From NCBI GenBank assembly GCA_015057275.1, contig SVEO01000002.1, forward strand, positions 1 to 41,773: a stretch of DNA of 41,773 nt. Direction: 5' to 3'. How positions within the stretch are numbered: the first letter of the stretch is position 1; every line of letters begins with the position of its first letter. Origin of the DNA: Lachnospiraceae bacterium. Lineage in GTDB: Bacteria > Bacillota > Clostridia > Lachnospirales > Lachnospiraceae. The notes beneath the pieces were generated by a model, which was not told where the DNA came from, ran no database searches, and worked only from the letters and a program-made list of their open reading frames with translations. The translations under genes were made by a program, and so were the position numbers. Positions 1-8,110 of this stretch are shown here, piece by piece.

Positions 1-2
1 GA

Positions 3-65
3 ATTAAAGAGAAACTTGGCTGGATGAGTCCTGTCGAATACAGACTATCCGCTATGGCTGCATAA
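3..65 (+). CDS. IS3-family (IS150 group) transposase, C-terminal end only
   Basis: The last 20 codons of a reading frame that enters from the left edge and stops with TAA at 63-65. The peptide contains GWMSPVEYR, the usual C-terminal signature of the IS150-type OrfB integrase (an LGxxSPxxYR-type motif). The catalytic DDE residues lie outside the window, so intactness cannot be judged. The assignment rests on this motif together with the terminal inverted repeat just downstream. It could also be a truncated copy. Confidence 0.72.
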   Translation: MKEKLGWMSPVEYRLSAMAA

Positions 66-70
66 AAATA

Positions 71-127
71 GCGTAGCAGCCATTAAACTGCTACGCTTAA
101 AAAGTCTAACTTTTTGGGGTCACCTCA
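71..127. mobile_element. Right end of IS150-like insertion sequence with hairpin
   Basis: A perfect 9-bp hairpin (GCGTAGCAG at 71-79 with CTGCTACGC at 88-96) directly follows the transposase stop. A terminal repeat at about 104-127 then reads, on the minus strand, TGAGGTGACCCC followed by AAAAAGTTAGAC. IS150-group ends start with TG and carry CCCAAAAAGTT. The element therefore probably ends with CA at 126-127. The left end and target duplication are outside the window. Confidence 0.65.
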
Positions 128-156
128 ACTTTTGCAAAAGGCCGTTGTTTTTTATC

Positions 157-1746
157 TTAGTAGATAAATCCACCGCTTGTGATACTTTCCATCTTTGTCT
201 TAATCTCTTTTAACTTATTGCCGGAAACGGTGTATAACTTGCCGTCTTCGGAATCGTACGCGTAGAGCATCTCGGCATAGGAATTGCGAATCATCGTAAT
301 GTTTTCATCATCAGTAATTTCTTTCGCATTCTTACCTTTGATTGCATAGTATGCGTAATCATCTTCATCTTCCGCTATTCTTGCATAGAAGGTTCCGTCA
401 ATCACGGTGCCGTAGCAACTGTCTACATCGTCCATATTCTTTACTTTCTTTGGACTGCCGCCATCCTTCACATAATATAACTGACCATCTTCGTTTAAAT
501 AGTAAAGAATCTTGCCATCATCGGATACTCCGCACACAGATACAACCTCTTCAGCGATCGTCTTGCTCTTCTTGCCCGGCTTTAAAGTAATACGGCATAA
601 TTCGTCACCATCCAAATAGTACATTTTCTTCAGGTCGTCATCTACATATGCATTGGAAAGATCATCCTCAATTTTTTTTGCTTCAAACTTATTATTCAAT
701 TTCGCAATGTAGTATTCATCATCTTCACCGATCACAACAATTGACTTCTTAAAAGTCTGCACCGGATAGCAATAGTTGCTATAAGTCTGCACTGTATCGT
801 CATAATAAATACTAACTTCACCGTTTGCAACTTTCTTTCTCTCGCCACCCTTTACGGAGACATATATCTTTCCGTCTGCTGCAAACATAATCTGCGTACC
901 GTCTTCATTTAAGCCGACAATGCTGCTGAAGTCACCGGAAATCTTTTTCGTCTTACCTTTCTTGGATACTAACACAAGATCATTATCTTCTGTACCGTAA
1001 ATATACTTGCCATTCTTGGAAATCGCGCAAATTCTCACATCATCCACTTCTGTCTTTTTGCCGATGTGGCTGGTAAGCGCACCGTCTTCATCCGCAGTTA
1101 CATAAGCGTAGGTCTTGCCATCGCCGGAAAGTACGATACTGGTAATTTCTTCGTCTTCTGCAACTTTCTTTGCCTTTTTATTGGAGCAGGAATAGGTGTA
1201 CAATGTACCATCTTCATCTAAAAGGAGCGCTTTCTTTGCGTTTGCAGCAACTTCAATCGCCGTACAATCATCAATCATTTCATGCACTTTGTTTTTTGCA
1301 ATGTAATATGCAGTACCATCGTCTGCCACTACAAAGTATGCATCACGAGCCATATTCTTTGCTGCATTTTCAAGTGTGCCGTCAATCGTACCGATATTCT
1401 TCTTGCCGACATAAATATATGTAGTATCATCTTCAGAATCGTAGAAATATGCTACACTGTAAGAGGAATTACCAAAGAATACATTCTTCACGATACATAA
1501 TACAAAAATTACTGCAATTACTGCCACTGCCATCATCGCAAGCCTTTTCGGCGGTATCTTCTTTACTTTCTCCGCCAAATCGCTTAAAACATTTGTCTTC
1601 GCAGCCTCTGTATCTGCTTCTGCGGCAGCCACTTCTTCTGCCACAGCTTCCTCCGCTATATCACTTGGCAAATCAATGTTTGCGGAACACTTTGGGCAAA
1701 CATCTACATTGTCTTCTAATGGTTCTCCACAACCCGGACATAACAT
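157..1746 (-). CDS. Zinc-ribbon, single-TM protein with beta-propeller-like ectodomain
   Basis: 529 aa of unknown function. An N-terminal C4 zinc ribbon (C3, C6, C17, C20) is followed by an acidic linker and one membrane helix at about 69-86. About 430 residues outside the membrane carry repeated Asp/Gly-rich turns such as DEDGTLY, EDGQLYY and ADGKIYVS, as in TolB/propeller-type repeats. By topology the ribbon would be cytoplasmic and the propeller extracytoplasmic. The ATG is preceded by GAAGGGAG. It lies 62 bp downstream of another zinc-ribbon gene, with a CCTAAC-GAA-GTTAGG hairpin between them, so the two are probably co-transcribed. An IS ends only about 30 bp beyond its stop codon. No enzymatic motif is seen; sensing or envelope scaffolding is a guess. 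Confidence 0.7.
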   Translation of the reverse strand: MLCPGCGEPLEDNVDVCPKCSANIDLPSDIAEEAVAEEVAAAEADTEAAKTNVLSDLAEKVKKIPPKRLAMMAVAVIAVIFVLCIVKNVFFGNSSYSVAYFYDSEDDTTYIYVGKKNIGTIDGTLENAAKNMARDAYFVVADDGTAYYIAKNKVHEMIDDCTAIEVAANAKKALLLDEDGTLYTYSCSNKKAKKVAEDEEITSIVLSGDGKTYAYVTADEDGALTSHIGKKTEVDDVRICAISKNGKYIYGTEDNDLVLVSKKGKTKKISGDFSSIVGLNEDGTQIMFAADGKIYVSVKGGERKKVANGEVSIYYDDTVQTYSNYCYPVQTFKKSIVVIGEDDEYYIAKLNNKFEAKKIEDDLSNAYVDDDLKKMYYLDGDELCRITLKPGKKSKTIAEEVVSVCGVSDDGKILYYLNEDGQLYYVKDGGSPKKVKNMDDVDSCYGTVIDGTFYARIAEDEDDYAYYAIKGKNAKEITDDENITMIRNSYAEMLYAYDSEDGKLYTVSGNKLKEIKTKMESITSGGFIY

Positions 1747-1808
1747 AACTTTTCTCCCTTCTCCTAACTTCGTTAGGCAGAAAATCCCTAAACTTGGAAC
1801 AGCAGCGA

Positions 1809-2195
1809 TTACTGTACTGCTTTACCGCACTGTGTGCAGAATTTTTGTTCCGGTTTCAACTGTGCGCCGCATTCCGTACAAATAATTTCGCCCTTTGCCT
1901 GTTTTATGAGCTCATTATACTCTTCAATCTTGGCTTTCGCAGCGTCAATTTCTCCGATGATTACATCGATTCCGGCAGCCAGCTCACCTTCGTGAGTTGC
2001 ATAATAAAGCTCACCGATACGCTGATATCCGTTCGTAATCTTCTTTTCCTCGTCATTTATCAAGCTACGATATTTGGCCACATCTGCCATGTTCTTTGTC
2101 TTTTGAATTGCATCCTGACTAAAGCTTTTTGTCTTCTGTACCGCATCCTGACTAACTTTGGAAACGTTCTTTTTTAAATCATCAAAAAATGCCAT
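1809..2195 (-). CDS. Coiled-coil protein with C-terminal zinc ribbon
   Basis: 128 aa, function unknown. The N-terminal part is helical and holds a tandem 11-residue repeat (SQDAVQKTKSF then SQDAIQKTKNM, residues 15-36). A longer amphipathic region follows, and the protein ends in a C4 zinc ribbon (C106, C109, C120, C123) of the CTECGxxL / FCTQCGK type. This is a common clostridial architecture (DUF-type zinc-ribbon proteins). There is no signal peptide or membrane helix. The start is supported by AGGAG 7 nt before the ATG. It is the first gene of a two-gene unit with the membrane zinc-ribbon protein downstream, which suggests the two act together. Confidence 0.7.
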   Translation of the reverse strand: MAFFDDLKKNVSKVSQDAVQKTKSFSQDAIQKTKNMADVAKYRSLINDEEKKITNGYQRIGELYYATHEGELAAGIDVIIGEIDAAKAKIEEYNELIKQAKGEIICTECGAQLKPEQKFCTQCGKAVQ

Positions 2196-2249
2196 TTCAA
2201 TTCTCCTTTCTTATATTTCATACGTTTGATATGTTTTTTGTATACTTAT

Positions 2250-2278
2250 ATCATATACTTTTTTGTTCATTTTGACAA
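2250..2278 (-). promoter_or_regulatory. Sigma-A promoter of the zinc-ribbon gene pair
   Basis: On the minus strand: TTGTCA (2278-2273), a 17-bp spacer, TATGAT (2255-2250). It sits just after the purB stop codon and about 55 bp before the 128-aa gene, so that pair can be transcribed independently of purCB. Confidence 0.6.
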
Positions 2279-2285
2279 CAATTTC

Positions 2286-3716
2286 CTATACCGTAATCTC
2301 TGCTGTCAAACCTAATTCTTTCTGATACTGCGCAAGAATCGGTGCAATCACATCACGGTTGAATTCTTCTACCTGCTCCTTGGAACGTCCGACATACTTT
2401 GACGGGTCCAAGTTTGCCTTTAATTCTTCTAATGTCACACCGAAATCCGGGTCTGCTGCAATCAACTCTAACAGATTATTCTCGAGTCCTTCGCGCTTTA
2501 CGTTCGCACCGGCAATCATCGACAATTCACGAATCTTTTCATGCAGAACCTGACGGTCGCCACCACGTTTTACTGCATCCATCATAATATTCTCGGTTGC
2601 CATGAACGGCAGCTCAGCCATCAAATGCTTTGTAATAACTTTATCGTATACGACAAGACCATCAACAACGTTTAAGTATAAGTCGAGAATACCATCCACA
2701 GCTAAAAATCCTTCCGGAATCGAAAGTCTCTTGTTTGCTGAGTCATCAAGCGTTCTCTCAAACCACTGTGTTGCGGAAACAATCGCCGGATTCATCACAT
2801 CGGCCATCACATAATTTGCCAAAGATGCGATTCGCTCGCTGCGCATCGGATTTCTCTTATATGCCATCGCCGAGGAACCAATCTGATTCTTTTCGAACGG
2901 TTCTTCAATTTCCTTTAAGTGCTGCAACAAGCGGATATCATTGGAGAACTTGTGCGCACTGGCTGCAATACCGGCAAGCACATTCAGTACGCGGGTATCC
3001 ACTTTTCTGGAATATGTCTGGCCAGATACAGGATACACGCCCGCGAAGCCCATCTTTTCAGCAATCATATGGTCAAGTTTCTTAATTTTTTCATGGTCGC
3101 CGTTGAATAATTCCAAGAAGCTGGCCTGTGTACCGGTCGTACCCTTGGAACCAAGCAGTCGCATGGAATCGATTAAATAATCGAGATCATCTAAATCAAG
3201 CTTTAATTCCATCATCCAAAGGGTTGCTCTCTTACCTACCGTGGTCGGCTGAGCCGGCTGGAAATGGGTAAATGCCAGCGTCGGCAACGCCTTGTACTGC
3301 TCTGCAAACTTGGAAAGTTCATTTAAAACATTTACCAACTTCTTGCGCACGAGCTTCAACGCTTCGGTCATGATAATCAAATCGGTATTGTCACCGACAT
3401 AACAGGAAGTTGCGCCCAGATGAATAATACCCTTAGCGTTCGGGCACTGGGTGCCATATGCATATACGTGAGACATAACGTCATGACGTACAAGCTTTTC
3501 ACGTTCCTTTGCCACTTCGTAATTGATGTCGTCCATATGGGCTTTTAATTCGTCCACCTGCTCTTTTGTAATCTGCAGTCCCAACTCCATTTCGGATTCC
3601 GCTAATGCCACCCACAGCTTTCTCCACGTCTTAAATTTCTTATCCGGAGAAAAAATGTATTGCATTTCTTTGCTTGCATAACGCTCGGATAATGGGCTTT
3701 GATATTTATCGTACAT
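2286..3716 (-). CDS. purB: Adenylosuccinate lyase
   Basis: 476 aa. It cleaves SAICAR to AICAR plus fumarate and adenylosuccinate to AMP plus fumarate, in cytosolic purine synthesis. The fumarase/aspartase superfamily signature GSSAMAYKRNP is at 280-290. A conserved THFQPAQPT segment with the catalytic histidine is near residue 151, and RHDVMSH is at 78-84. Length is normal for the Bacillota/eukaryote-like long form. The start has GGAGG at good spacing. It follows purC by 14 bp, so the two form an operon driven by the purC promoter. This gene order differs from the long Bacillus pur operon. Its product fumarate is also a substrate of the fumarate reductase encoded a few kb away. Confidence 0.95.
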   Translation of the reverse strand: MYDKYQSPLSERYASKEMQYIFSPDKKFKTWRKLWVALAESEMELGLQITKEQVDELKAHMDDINYEVAKEREKLVRHDVMSHVYAYGTQCPNAKGIIHLGATSCYVGDNTDLIIMTEALKLVRKKLVNVLNELSKFAEQYKALPTLAFTHFQPAQPTTVGKRATLWMMELKLDLDDLDYLIDSMRLLGSKGTTGTQASFLELFNGDHEKIKKLDHMIAEKMGFAGVYPVSGQTYSRKVDTRVLNVLAGIAASAHKFSNDIRLLQHLKEIEEPFEKNQIGSSAMAYKRNPMRSERIASLANYVMADVMNPAIVSATQWFERTLDDSANKRLSIPEGFLAVDGILDLYLNVVDGLVVYDKVITKHLMAELPFMATENIMMDAVKRGGDRQVLHEKIRELSMIAGANVKREGLENNLLELIAADPDFGVTLEELKANLDPSKYVGRSKEQVEEFNRDVIAPILAQYQKELGLTAEITV

Positions 3717-3730
3717 AATGTTCCTCCTAA

Positions 3731-4435
3731 TTATAATCCTAAACGCTTAAACACTTCATTGTAAGCTTCTTCCACGTTGCCGAGGTCACGACGGAAGCGG
3801 TCTTTATCTAGCTTTTCGTGTGTATTTACATCCCACAGTCTGCATGTATCCGGAGAAATCTCGTCCGCGAGAATAATCTCGCCATGATATCTGCCGAACT
3901 CAACCTTGAAGTCAATTAATTCCATGCCTGCGCCCAGGAAATATTCCTTTAATACCTCATTGACTTTGAATACGTATTCGGTAATCTTGTCAATCTCTTC
4001 TCTTGTGGCGGCACCGATGGCGATTGCATAATAGTCGTTAATCATCGGATCGCCCAAATCATCATTTTTATAGCTGAATTCCAGTGTCGGATTCAAAAGC
4101 TTTGTGCCTTCTTCGATGCTGAGCTTCTTGGAGAAACTGCCGGCTGCCACATTACGCACAATTACTTCTAGTGGAACAATCTCTACCTTCTTTACTGATG
4201 TTTCACGGTCACTTAATTCTTCCACGAAATGCGTCGGTACACCTTTTTCTTCAAGAATCTTGAAAATATGATTCGTCATGCGGTTGTTTACAACGCCTTT
4301 TCCCATAATAGTGCCTTTTTTCTCACCGTTAAAGGCAGTCGCATCATCCTTGTAATCAACAATCAGTACATCCGGATTTTCGGTAGTCCATACCTTTTTT
4401 GCTTTTCCTTCGTAAAGTAATGCTTTCTTTTCCAT
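3731..4435 (-). CDS. purC: Phosphoribosylaminoimidazole-succinocarboxamide synthase (SAICAR synthetase)
   Basis: 234 aa, the usual bacterial length. It joins aspartate to CAIR with ATP, giving SAICAR, the substrate of the adjacent purB product. It has the N-terminal nucleotide-binding stretch [11 protein letters not shown], the signature [10 protein letters not shown] near residue 95, and the C-terminal [11 protein letters not shown] and [12 protein letters not shown] motifs. The ATG at 4435 has only a distant AAGGA. It is the first gene of a purC-purB unit, with a clear promoter about 60 bp upstream. The leader is too short for a purine riboswitch. Confidence 0.95.
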   Translation of the reverse strand: MEKKALLYEGKAKKVWTTENPDVLIVDYKDDATAFNGEKKGTIMGKGVVNNRMTNHIFKILEEKGVPTHFVEELSDRETSVKKVEIVPLEVIVRNVAAGSFSKKLSIEEGTKLLNPTLEFSYKNDDLGDPMINDYYAIAIGAATREEIDKITEYVFKVNEVLKEYFLGAGMELIDFKVEFGRYHGEIILADEISPDTCRLWDVNTHEKLDKDRFRRDLGNVEEAYNEVFKRLGL

Positions 4436-4493
4436 TACGGTTTACCAGTCCTTTTTATTAATTTTTACATTTTGCCGTTTTACCGACAGTTCG

Positions 4494-4522
4494 ATTATAG
4501 CCAGCGTATAAAAAAATGTAAA
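4494..4522 (-). promoter_or_regulatory. Sigma-A promoter of purC-purB
   Basis: On the minus strand: TTTACA (4522-4517), a 17-bp spacer, perfect TATAAT (4499-4494). Transcription would start near 4487, giving a leader of about 50 nt with no room for a riboswitch. Confidence 0.7.
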
Positions 4523-4558
4523 TATGAAAAATATTCTTTTCACATATATTTTTGCGCT

Positions 4559-6475
4559 TTATTGACACAGTTTACACATAATTACCTGGAAACTATACGG
4601 TTTTGCGTGATATACGTTGCCGGAGAGATCCATTTCACGCTTGCTCGGCACGATATTCTCTGCATGATTCATGTTATTGGCCTTCGCTTTATCACCGGTT
4701 AATTCAAACACCGTGGCATTGGCTTCTATAGCAAAATCAAGCGCAAGCGATATATCCTGTGCCTCGTCCGTAGCATTAGCCAGCTTAATGATTGCAATGT
4801 TTTCTTTTATGTCAATCGTTGTGCTGGCGTAGATGCCTTCGCCCTCAGCCTTTGTTTCCACCGCCTGATTGCCGCGATAGCAGGAATACATCTGCTGTAC
4901 ATAATAGCTCGGTGTACCGTAGACGTCTTTCGCATCAAACCAAATCAGATTCGGCGACCACTGGGAATAACCAAGTCTGCCAAACAACGGTGCATAAGAA
5001 GCCAGCACCACTACATCAGCATTCTGCTCGACGCCGGTTAAAAAGCTCGCTTCTGCAAGTGCTGCACCCCATGTATTGGAATCCGGGCGATTCATGCCAC
5101 AGGCTCCATCGACATGTGCCGCGTACTCACCGGCAAATACCTTGACGGAACGTGGATAATTATCGTAAAAATGTACATTTTCGCAGAGCCATTCCGGCTT
5201 CACATAATAATGCTCATCGACTGCATATACAAAGCTTTCCGGATTTTCACGTTTTTCAGCTTCCGGACGAATAAAATTCCACGCGTCCTCGTATGTTTTT
5301 GATTGCACATTCGGTCCGGCGGAGCCAATTAACTTGATATCCGGATAACAGTCGTGAATAGCCTTTTCAAACATCAGATAGCGGCCAAAGAAATCCACTT
5401 TTTCGGTCTGCCACTGCTCGTTGCCGATGCCTAGCATTTCCATGCCAAATGGCTGCGGATGACCCATCTGCGCACGCATACCACCCCACAAGGTCGATGC
5501 ATCACCATTTGCGAATTCAATCAAATCAAGCGCATCCTGAATGAACTGTTTCATTTGCGGCGAGTCGATGGCCACCTGCTCGGTTGACTGATACTGACAG
5601 GCCAGACCCACATTCATGACCGGCAATGGCTTCGCGCCAATATATTCACATAGCAGAAAATATTCGTAATAACCGACACCTAACGTCTGGCCATAATGAC
5701 TGTACGGTCCATGGAAATCGGTCTGCGGTGATGTGCCATGCACCGCCCAACGGTTCCAGTTGAACACACGGTCCTCCGGTCGGCCGAGACTTAGTTTCCA
5801 CTGATAACGGTTGTCGAGATTGTTTCCCTCAATTATACAGCCGCCTGGGAAACGCAAAAATCCCGGTTTTAATTCCTTTAACATGTCTGCCAGATCTCTG
5901 CGAAATATACCGTATACCGCATCGGCCGGCATCATTGAAATCATATCAAAATCAAGCACACCCGGCGCATCAAGGCAAATCTCAAACTTTACACCCTCTG
6001 CGGTTTCCGGTGCAACATAAAACATTTCATATTTCTTCCAACTGTCGGAATCGAGTGTTACCGGCACTCCCATTACCTTAATCATGCCGCTGTATGCTAC
6101 ACATCTTGCGTAGAAGGAAATCTTATATTCTTTTCCTTTTTCAAGGTAAAGTCCATCATATGCTTTATTGCCAAAGCCGTCTCCCGCTTCCTGTGCAAAG
6201 AATCGCAGATAATGCGGATTCGCGCTGCTCATCGGCCGGTCGGTATGGTATTCCATACGTCCGGTTTTTGTGAGGTTACTCCACGCGTAACCGCTGTCCG
6301 GTGTCGTGTGATAGTCATCCCAGCCACCGTAGGCAATGACTGCTTCGAAGTTTCGGTTTTCAATCATTTCCGCATGCAAACCGCCGTCCAGAGAATAGTT
6401 GATATCCTCGAAAAAGAGACCAATCATATCATCTTTGACCTCTATTCGGTTTTGTGAGTTGGTTATTATTTTCAT
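4559..6475 (-). CDS. Intracellular alpha-L-arabinofuranosidase (GH51)
   Basis: 638 aa from the ATG at 6475, chosen because GGGAGG lies 6 nt upstream; a longer frame to 6517 lacks a site. There is no signal peptide, so it is cytosolic and would act on imported arabino-oligosaccharides. Residues about 45-185 form a carbohydrate-binding-like beta-sandwich. The catalytic barrel follows, with the acid/base candidate E353 in GIGNEQW and the nucleophile candidate E450 in VFAGEYAAH. A C-terminal beta domain ends the protein. The GFLRFPGG and NRWAVHG segments fit GH51. It is a lone gene between the pur operon and the succinate operon, with no transporter or regulator of arabinose beside it. Confidence 0.88.
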   Translation of the reverse strand: MKIITNSQNRIEVKDDMIGLFFEDINYSLDGGLHAEMIENRNFEAVIAYGGWDDYHTTPDSGYAWSNLTKTGRMEYHTDRPMSSANPHYLRFFAQEAGDGFGNKAYDGLYLEKGKEYKISFYARCVAYSGMIKVMGVPVTLDSDSWKKYEMFYVAPETAEGVKFEICLDAPGVLDFDMISMMPADAVYGIFRRDLADMLKELKPGFLRFPGGCIIEGNNLDNRYQWKLSLGRPEDRVFNWNRWAVHGTSPQTDFHGPYSHYGQTLGVGYYEYFLLCEYIGAKPLPVMNVGLACQYQSTEQVAIDSPQMKQFIQDALDLIEFANGDASTLWGGMRAQMGHPQPFGMEMLGIGNEQWQTEKVDFFGRYLMFEKAIHDCYPDIKLIGSAGPNVQSKTYEDAWNFIRPEAEKRENPESFVYAVDEHYYVKPEWLCENVHFYDNYPRSVKVFAGEYAAHVDGACGMNRPDSNTWGAALAEASFLTGVEQNADVVVLASYAPLFGRLGYSQWSPNLIWFDAKDVYGTPSYYVQQMYSCYRGNQAVETKAEGEGIYASTTIDIKENIAIIKLANATDEAQDISLALDFAIEANATVFELTGDKAKANNMNHAENIVPSKREMDLSGNVYHAKPYSFQVIMCKLCQ

Positions 6476-6558
6476 CGCTTCCCTCCCAAACATCGTGTTA
6501 CATAAAAACATTTTCATGTAAGTATAAAAGTTTTCTACTCGCTATTTTATTATAAAAT

Positions 6559-6594
6559 AAAACAGGCTCCCATGCAAGCATGAGAACCTGTTTT
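6559..6594 (-). terminator. Rho-independent terminator of the succinate operon
   Basis: An 8-bp base AAAACAGG/CCTGTTTT with an upper stem CATGC-AA-GCATG, followed on the minus strand by TTTTATTTTAT. It ends the transcript that includes the antiporter gene. The tip CATGCAAGCATG recurs in another terminator (40793-40824). Confidence 0.75.
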
Positions 6595-6610
6595 CAATTA
6601 ACTTATTATC

Positions 6611-7984
6611 TTATAAGAAGATACACAAGAACTGGCTCGCTAATACGACTACCACTAGCGCAATTGGGTAAGTTGCAGCGTATGCAGATGCTACGTCAGC
6701 CGTACCGGATACACTGATTAATGTACCGAGTGCCGGTGTAGATGTCATACCACCTGTCAGAGAACCTAAGTTATTTAATAAGCTTAACTTTAATACGTAA
6801 CGTGCAACGATATATCCAAGCACCATCGGTACAATTGTCATGATTGCACCGTAGACGAAAAGCATTACGCCTTCTTCCTTAATAATCTGTACGAAACCGG
6901 AACCACCGTCAACACCGGCACCAATCAAGAAAAGTACAAGACCAAGTTCACGGAAAATTTCAAGTACTTCCTTCTTGACAGTTACATTAAGTCTGCCGAT
7001 ACGTCCAAAGTGACCAAAAATCAAACACATTACAAGCGGACCGCCTGTAGTACCGAGCGAGAAAGATGCACCACCCGGGAGCGGAATCGAGATGCTGCCG
7101 AGAATCAAACCGCAGATGCCTGCAAGTGCAAAACCTGCCAGTCCAAACTCATCGAAGTTGATTAATTTAACCTGCTTCTTCTCCTTTTCATGCTCCTTCG
7201 CATCGCTCTTTAATTTCGCACGTTCTTCTTCCATATTTACCTTTAAAAGTTTAGGCATAATCTGCACGAATAATACGATACCGATAACGCCGAATGGGTA
7301 TGCAACCGCATGACCTACAGATACCTGTTTAAGCAAAGCTGCTGTAATCGCTGCGGAAACAGCTTTTTCTGCCGCATCGCCTGCTTCTGTCAAAGATGTA
7401 TATGTTTCTTTCTCTAAGGTACAACCATATGCATCCTTAATAATTTCATTCGCCGCATCAACATCAGCAGCTTCGAAACCATTTGCAATACCATCATCAA
7501 GAATAACCTTAAGGTCATCAGAGATTTCGATTTCCTTTGCTGCTACTGCATCCTGAGCCGCAGAGAAACCAGGTGTAGTTGTTAATGCACCGGAAAGGAT
7601 ACCAACCTGCAAGCCGGAGTTTGTGCCGGATAAAAGAACACATCCTGCACATGCAAGGGCTGCTGAGCCGATAACAATCACGCCTAAAAGTACATATGAC
7701 TTCGCATTCTTAATCAAGTTTCTAAAGAAGCTCGGACCTGCAATAAAACCTACCGAAGATACGAACAAAACCAAACCGAAGGTCTGAACAAATCCCGGAA
7801 TTTCTACCGAGAATACACTATCCGGATATTCGCCTGCAAAATGTCCGTATACGAGTGCTACTAAGAATACACCCGCGGTACCTAAGGTTATACCTTTTAC
7901 TTTGATGCTACCAACAAGATAACCAACTACCATAATGGCAAAAATGATAAAAAACACCATTACTTTTGCAATATTAAAACTCAT
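6611..7984 (-). CDS. AspT/YidE/YbjL-type antiporter, candidate C4-dicarboxylate exchanger
   Basis: 457 aa membrane protein of the aspartate:alanine exchanger (AAEx) superfamily, which has two homologous halves. Each half is a bundle of membrane helices with the family's conserved GSLTGGMTSTPAL-type segment; the first half has LSGALTTTPGFSAAQ and the second GSLTGGMTSTPALG. The hydrophilic loop between the halves is short (rich in Lys/Glu) and lacks the TrkA-C domains found in AspT. An extra acidic stretch lies before the last helix of the first half. The start is the ATG at 7984; the upstream TTG overlaps the GGAGG. It lies 126 bp after the fumarate reductase flavoprotein gene, before a shared terminator. 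By context it may exchange fumarate, malate or aspartate for succinate; the substrate is inference. Confidence 0.8.
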   Translation of the reverse strand: MSFNIAKVMVFFIIFAIMVVGYLVGSIKVKGITLGTAGVFLVALVYGHFAGEYPDSVFSVEIPGFVQTFGLVLFVSSVGFIAGPSFFRNLIKNAKSYVLLGVIVIGSAALACAGCVLLSGTNSGLQVGILSGALTTTPGFSAAQDAVAAKEIEISDDLKVILDDGIANGFEAADVDAANEIIKDAYGCTLEKETYTSLTEAGDAAEKAVSAAITAALLKQVSVGHAVAYPFGVIGIVLFVQIMPKLLKVNMEEERAKLKSDAKEHEKEKKQVKLINFDEFGLAGFALAGICGLILGSISIPLPGGASFSLGTTGGPLVMCLIFGHFGRIGRLNVTVKKEVLEIFRELGLVLFLIGAGVDGGSGFVQIIKEEGVMLFVYGAIMTIVPMVLGYIVARYVLKLSLLNNLGSLTGGMTSTPALGTLISVSGTADVASAYAATYPIALVVVVLASQFLCIFL

Positions 7985-8061
7985 TGCTTTGTCCTCCAAA
8001 CAAATAAAAAATTTGCCCCATTTACATTATTTGTTTTTATTATTTGCTGAACCTTTTATTT

Positions 8062-8106
8062 ACATGCGAAATCCAACGACCGAATTTGTCGTTGGAATTC
8101 GCGTGT
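8062..8106. other. 19-bp stem hairpin between frdA and antiporter gene
   Basis: ACATGCGAAATCCAACGAC (8062-8080) pairs with 8088-8106, with one mismatch and one G-T pair. On the minus strand it is not followed by a T-run, so it looks like an mRNA-stabilising or processing hairpin at the 3' end of the enzyme genes rather than a terminator. On the plus strand it is followed by GTTTTATTAG and could stop antisense transcripts. Confidence 0.55.
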
Positions 8107-8110
8107 TTTA

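Noticed and set aside
7985-7999. TTG start extending the antiporter by five residues
   Set aside because: The TTG is part of the GGAGG ribosome site that serves the ATG at 7984.
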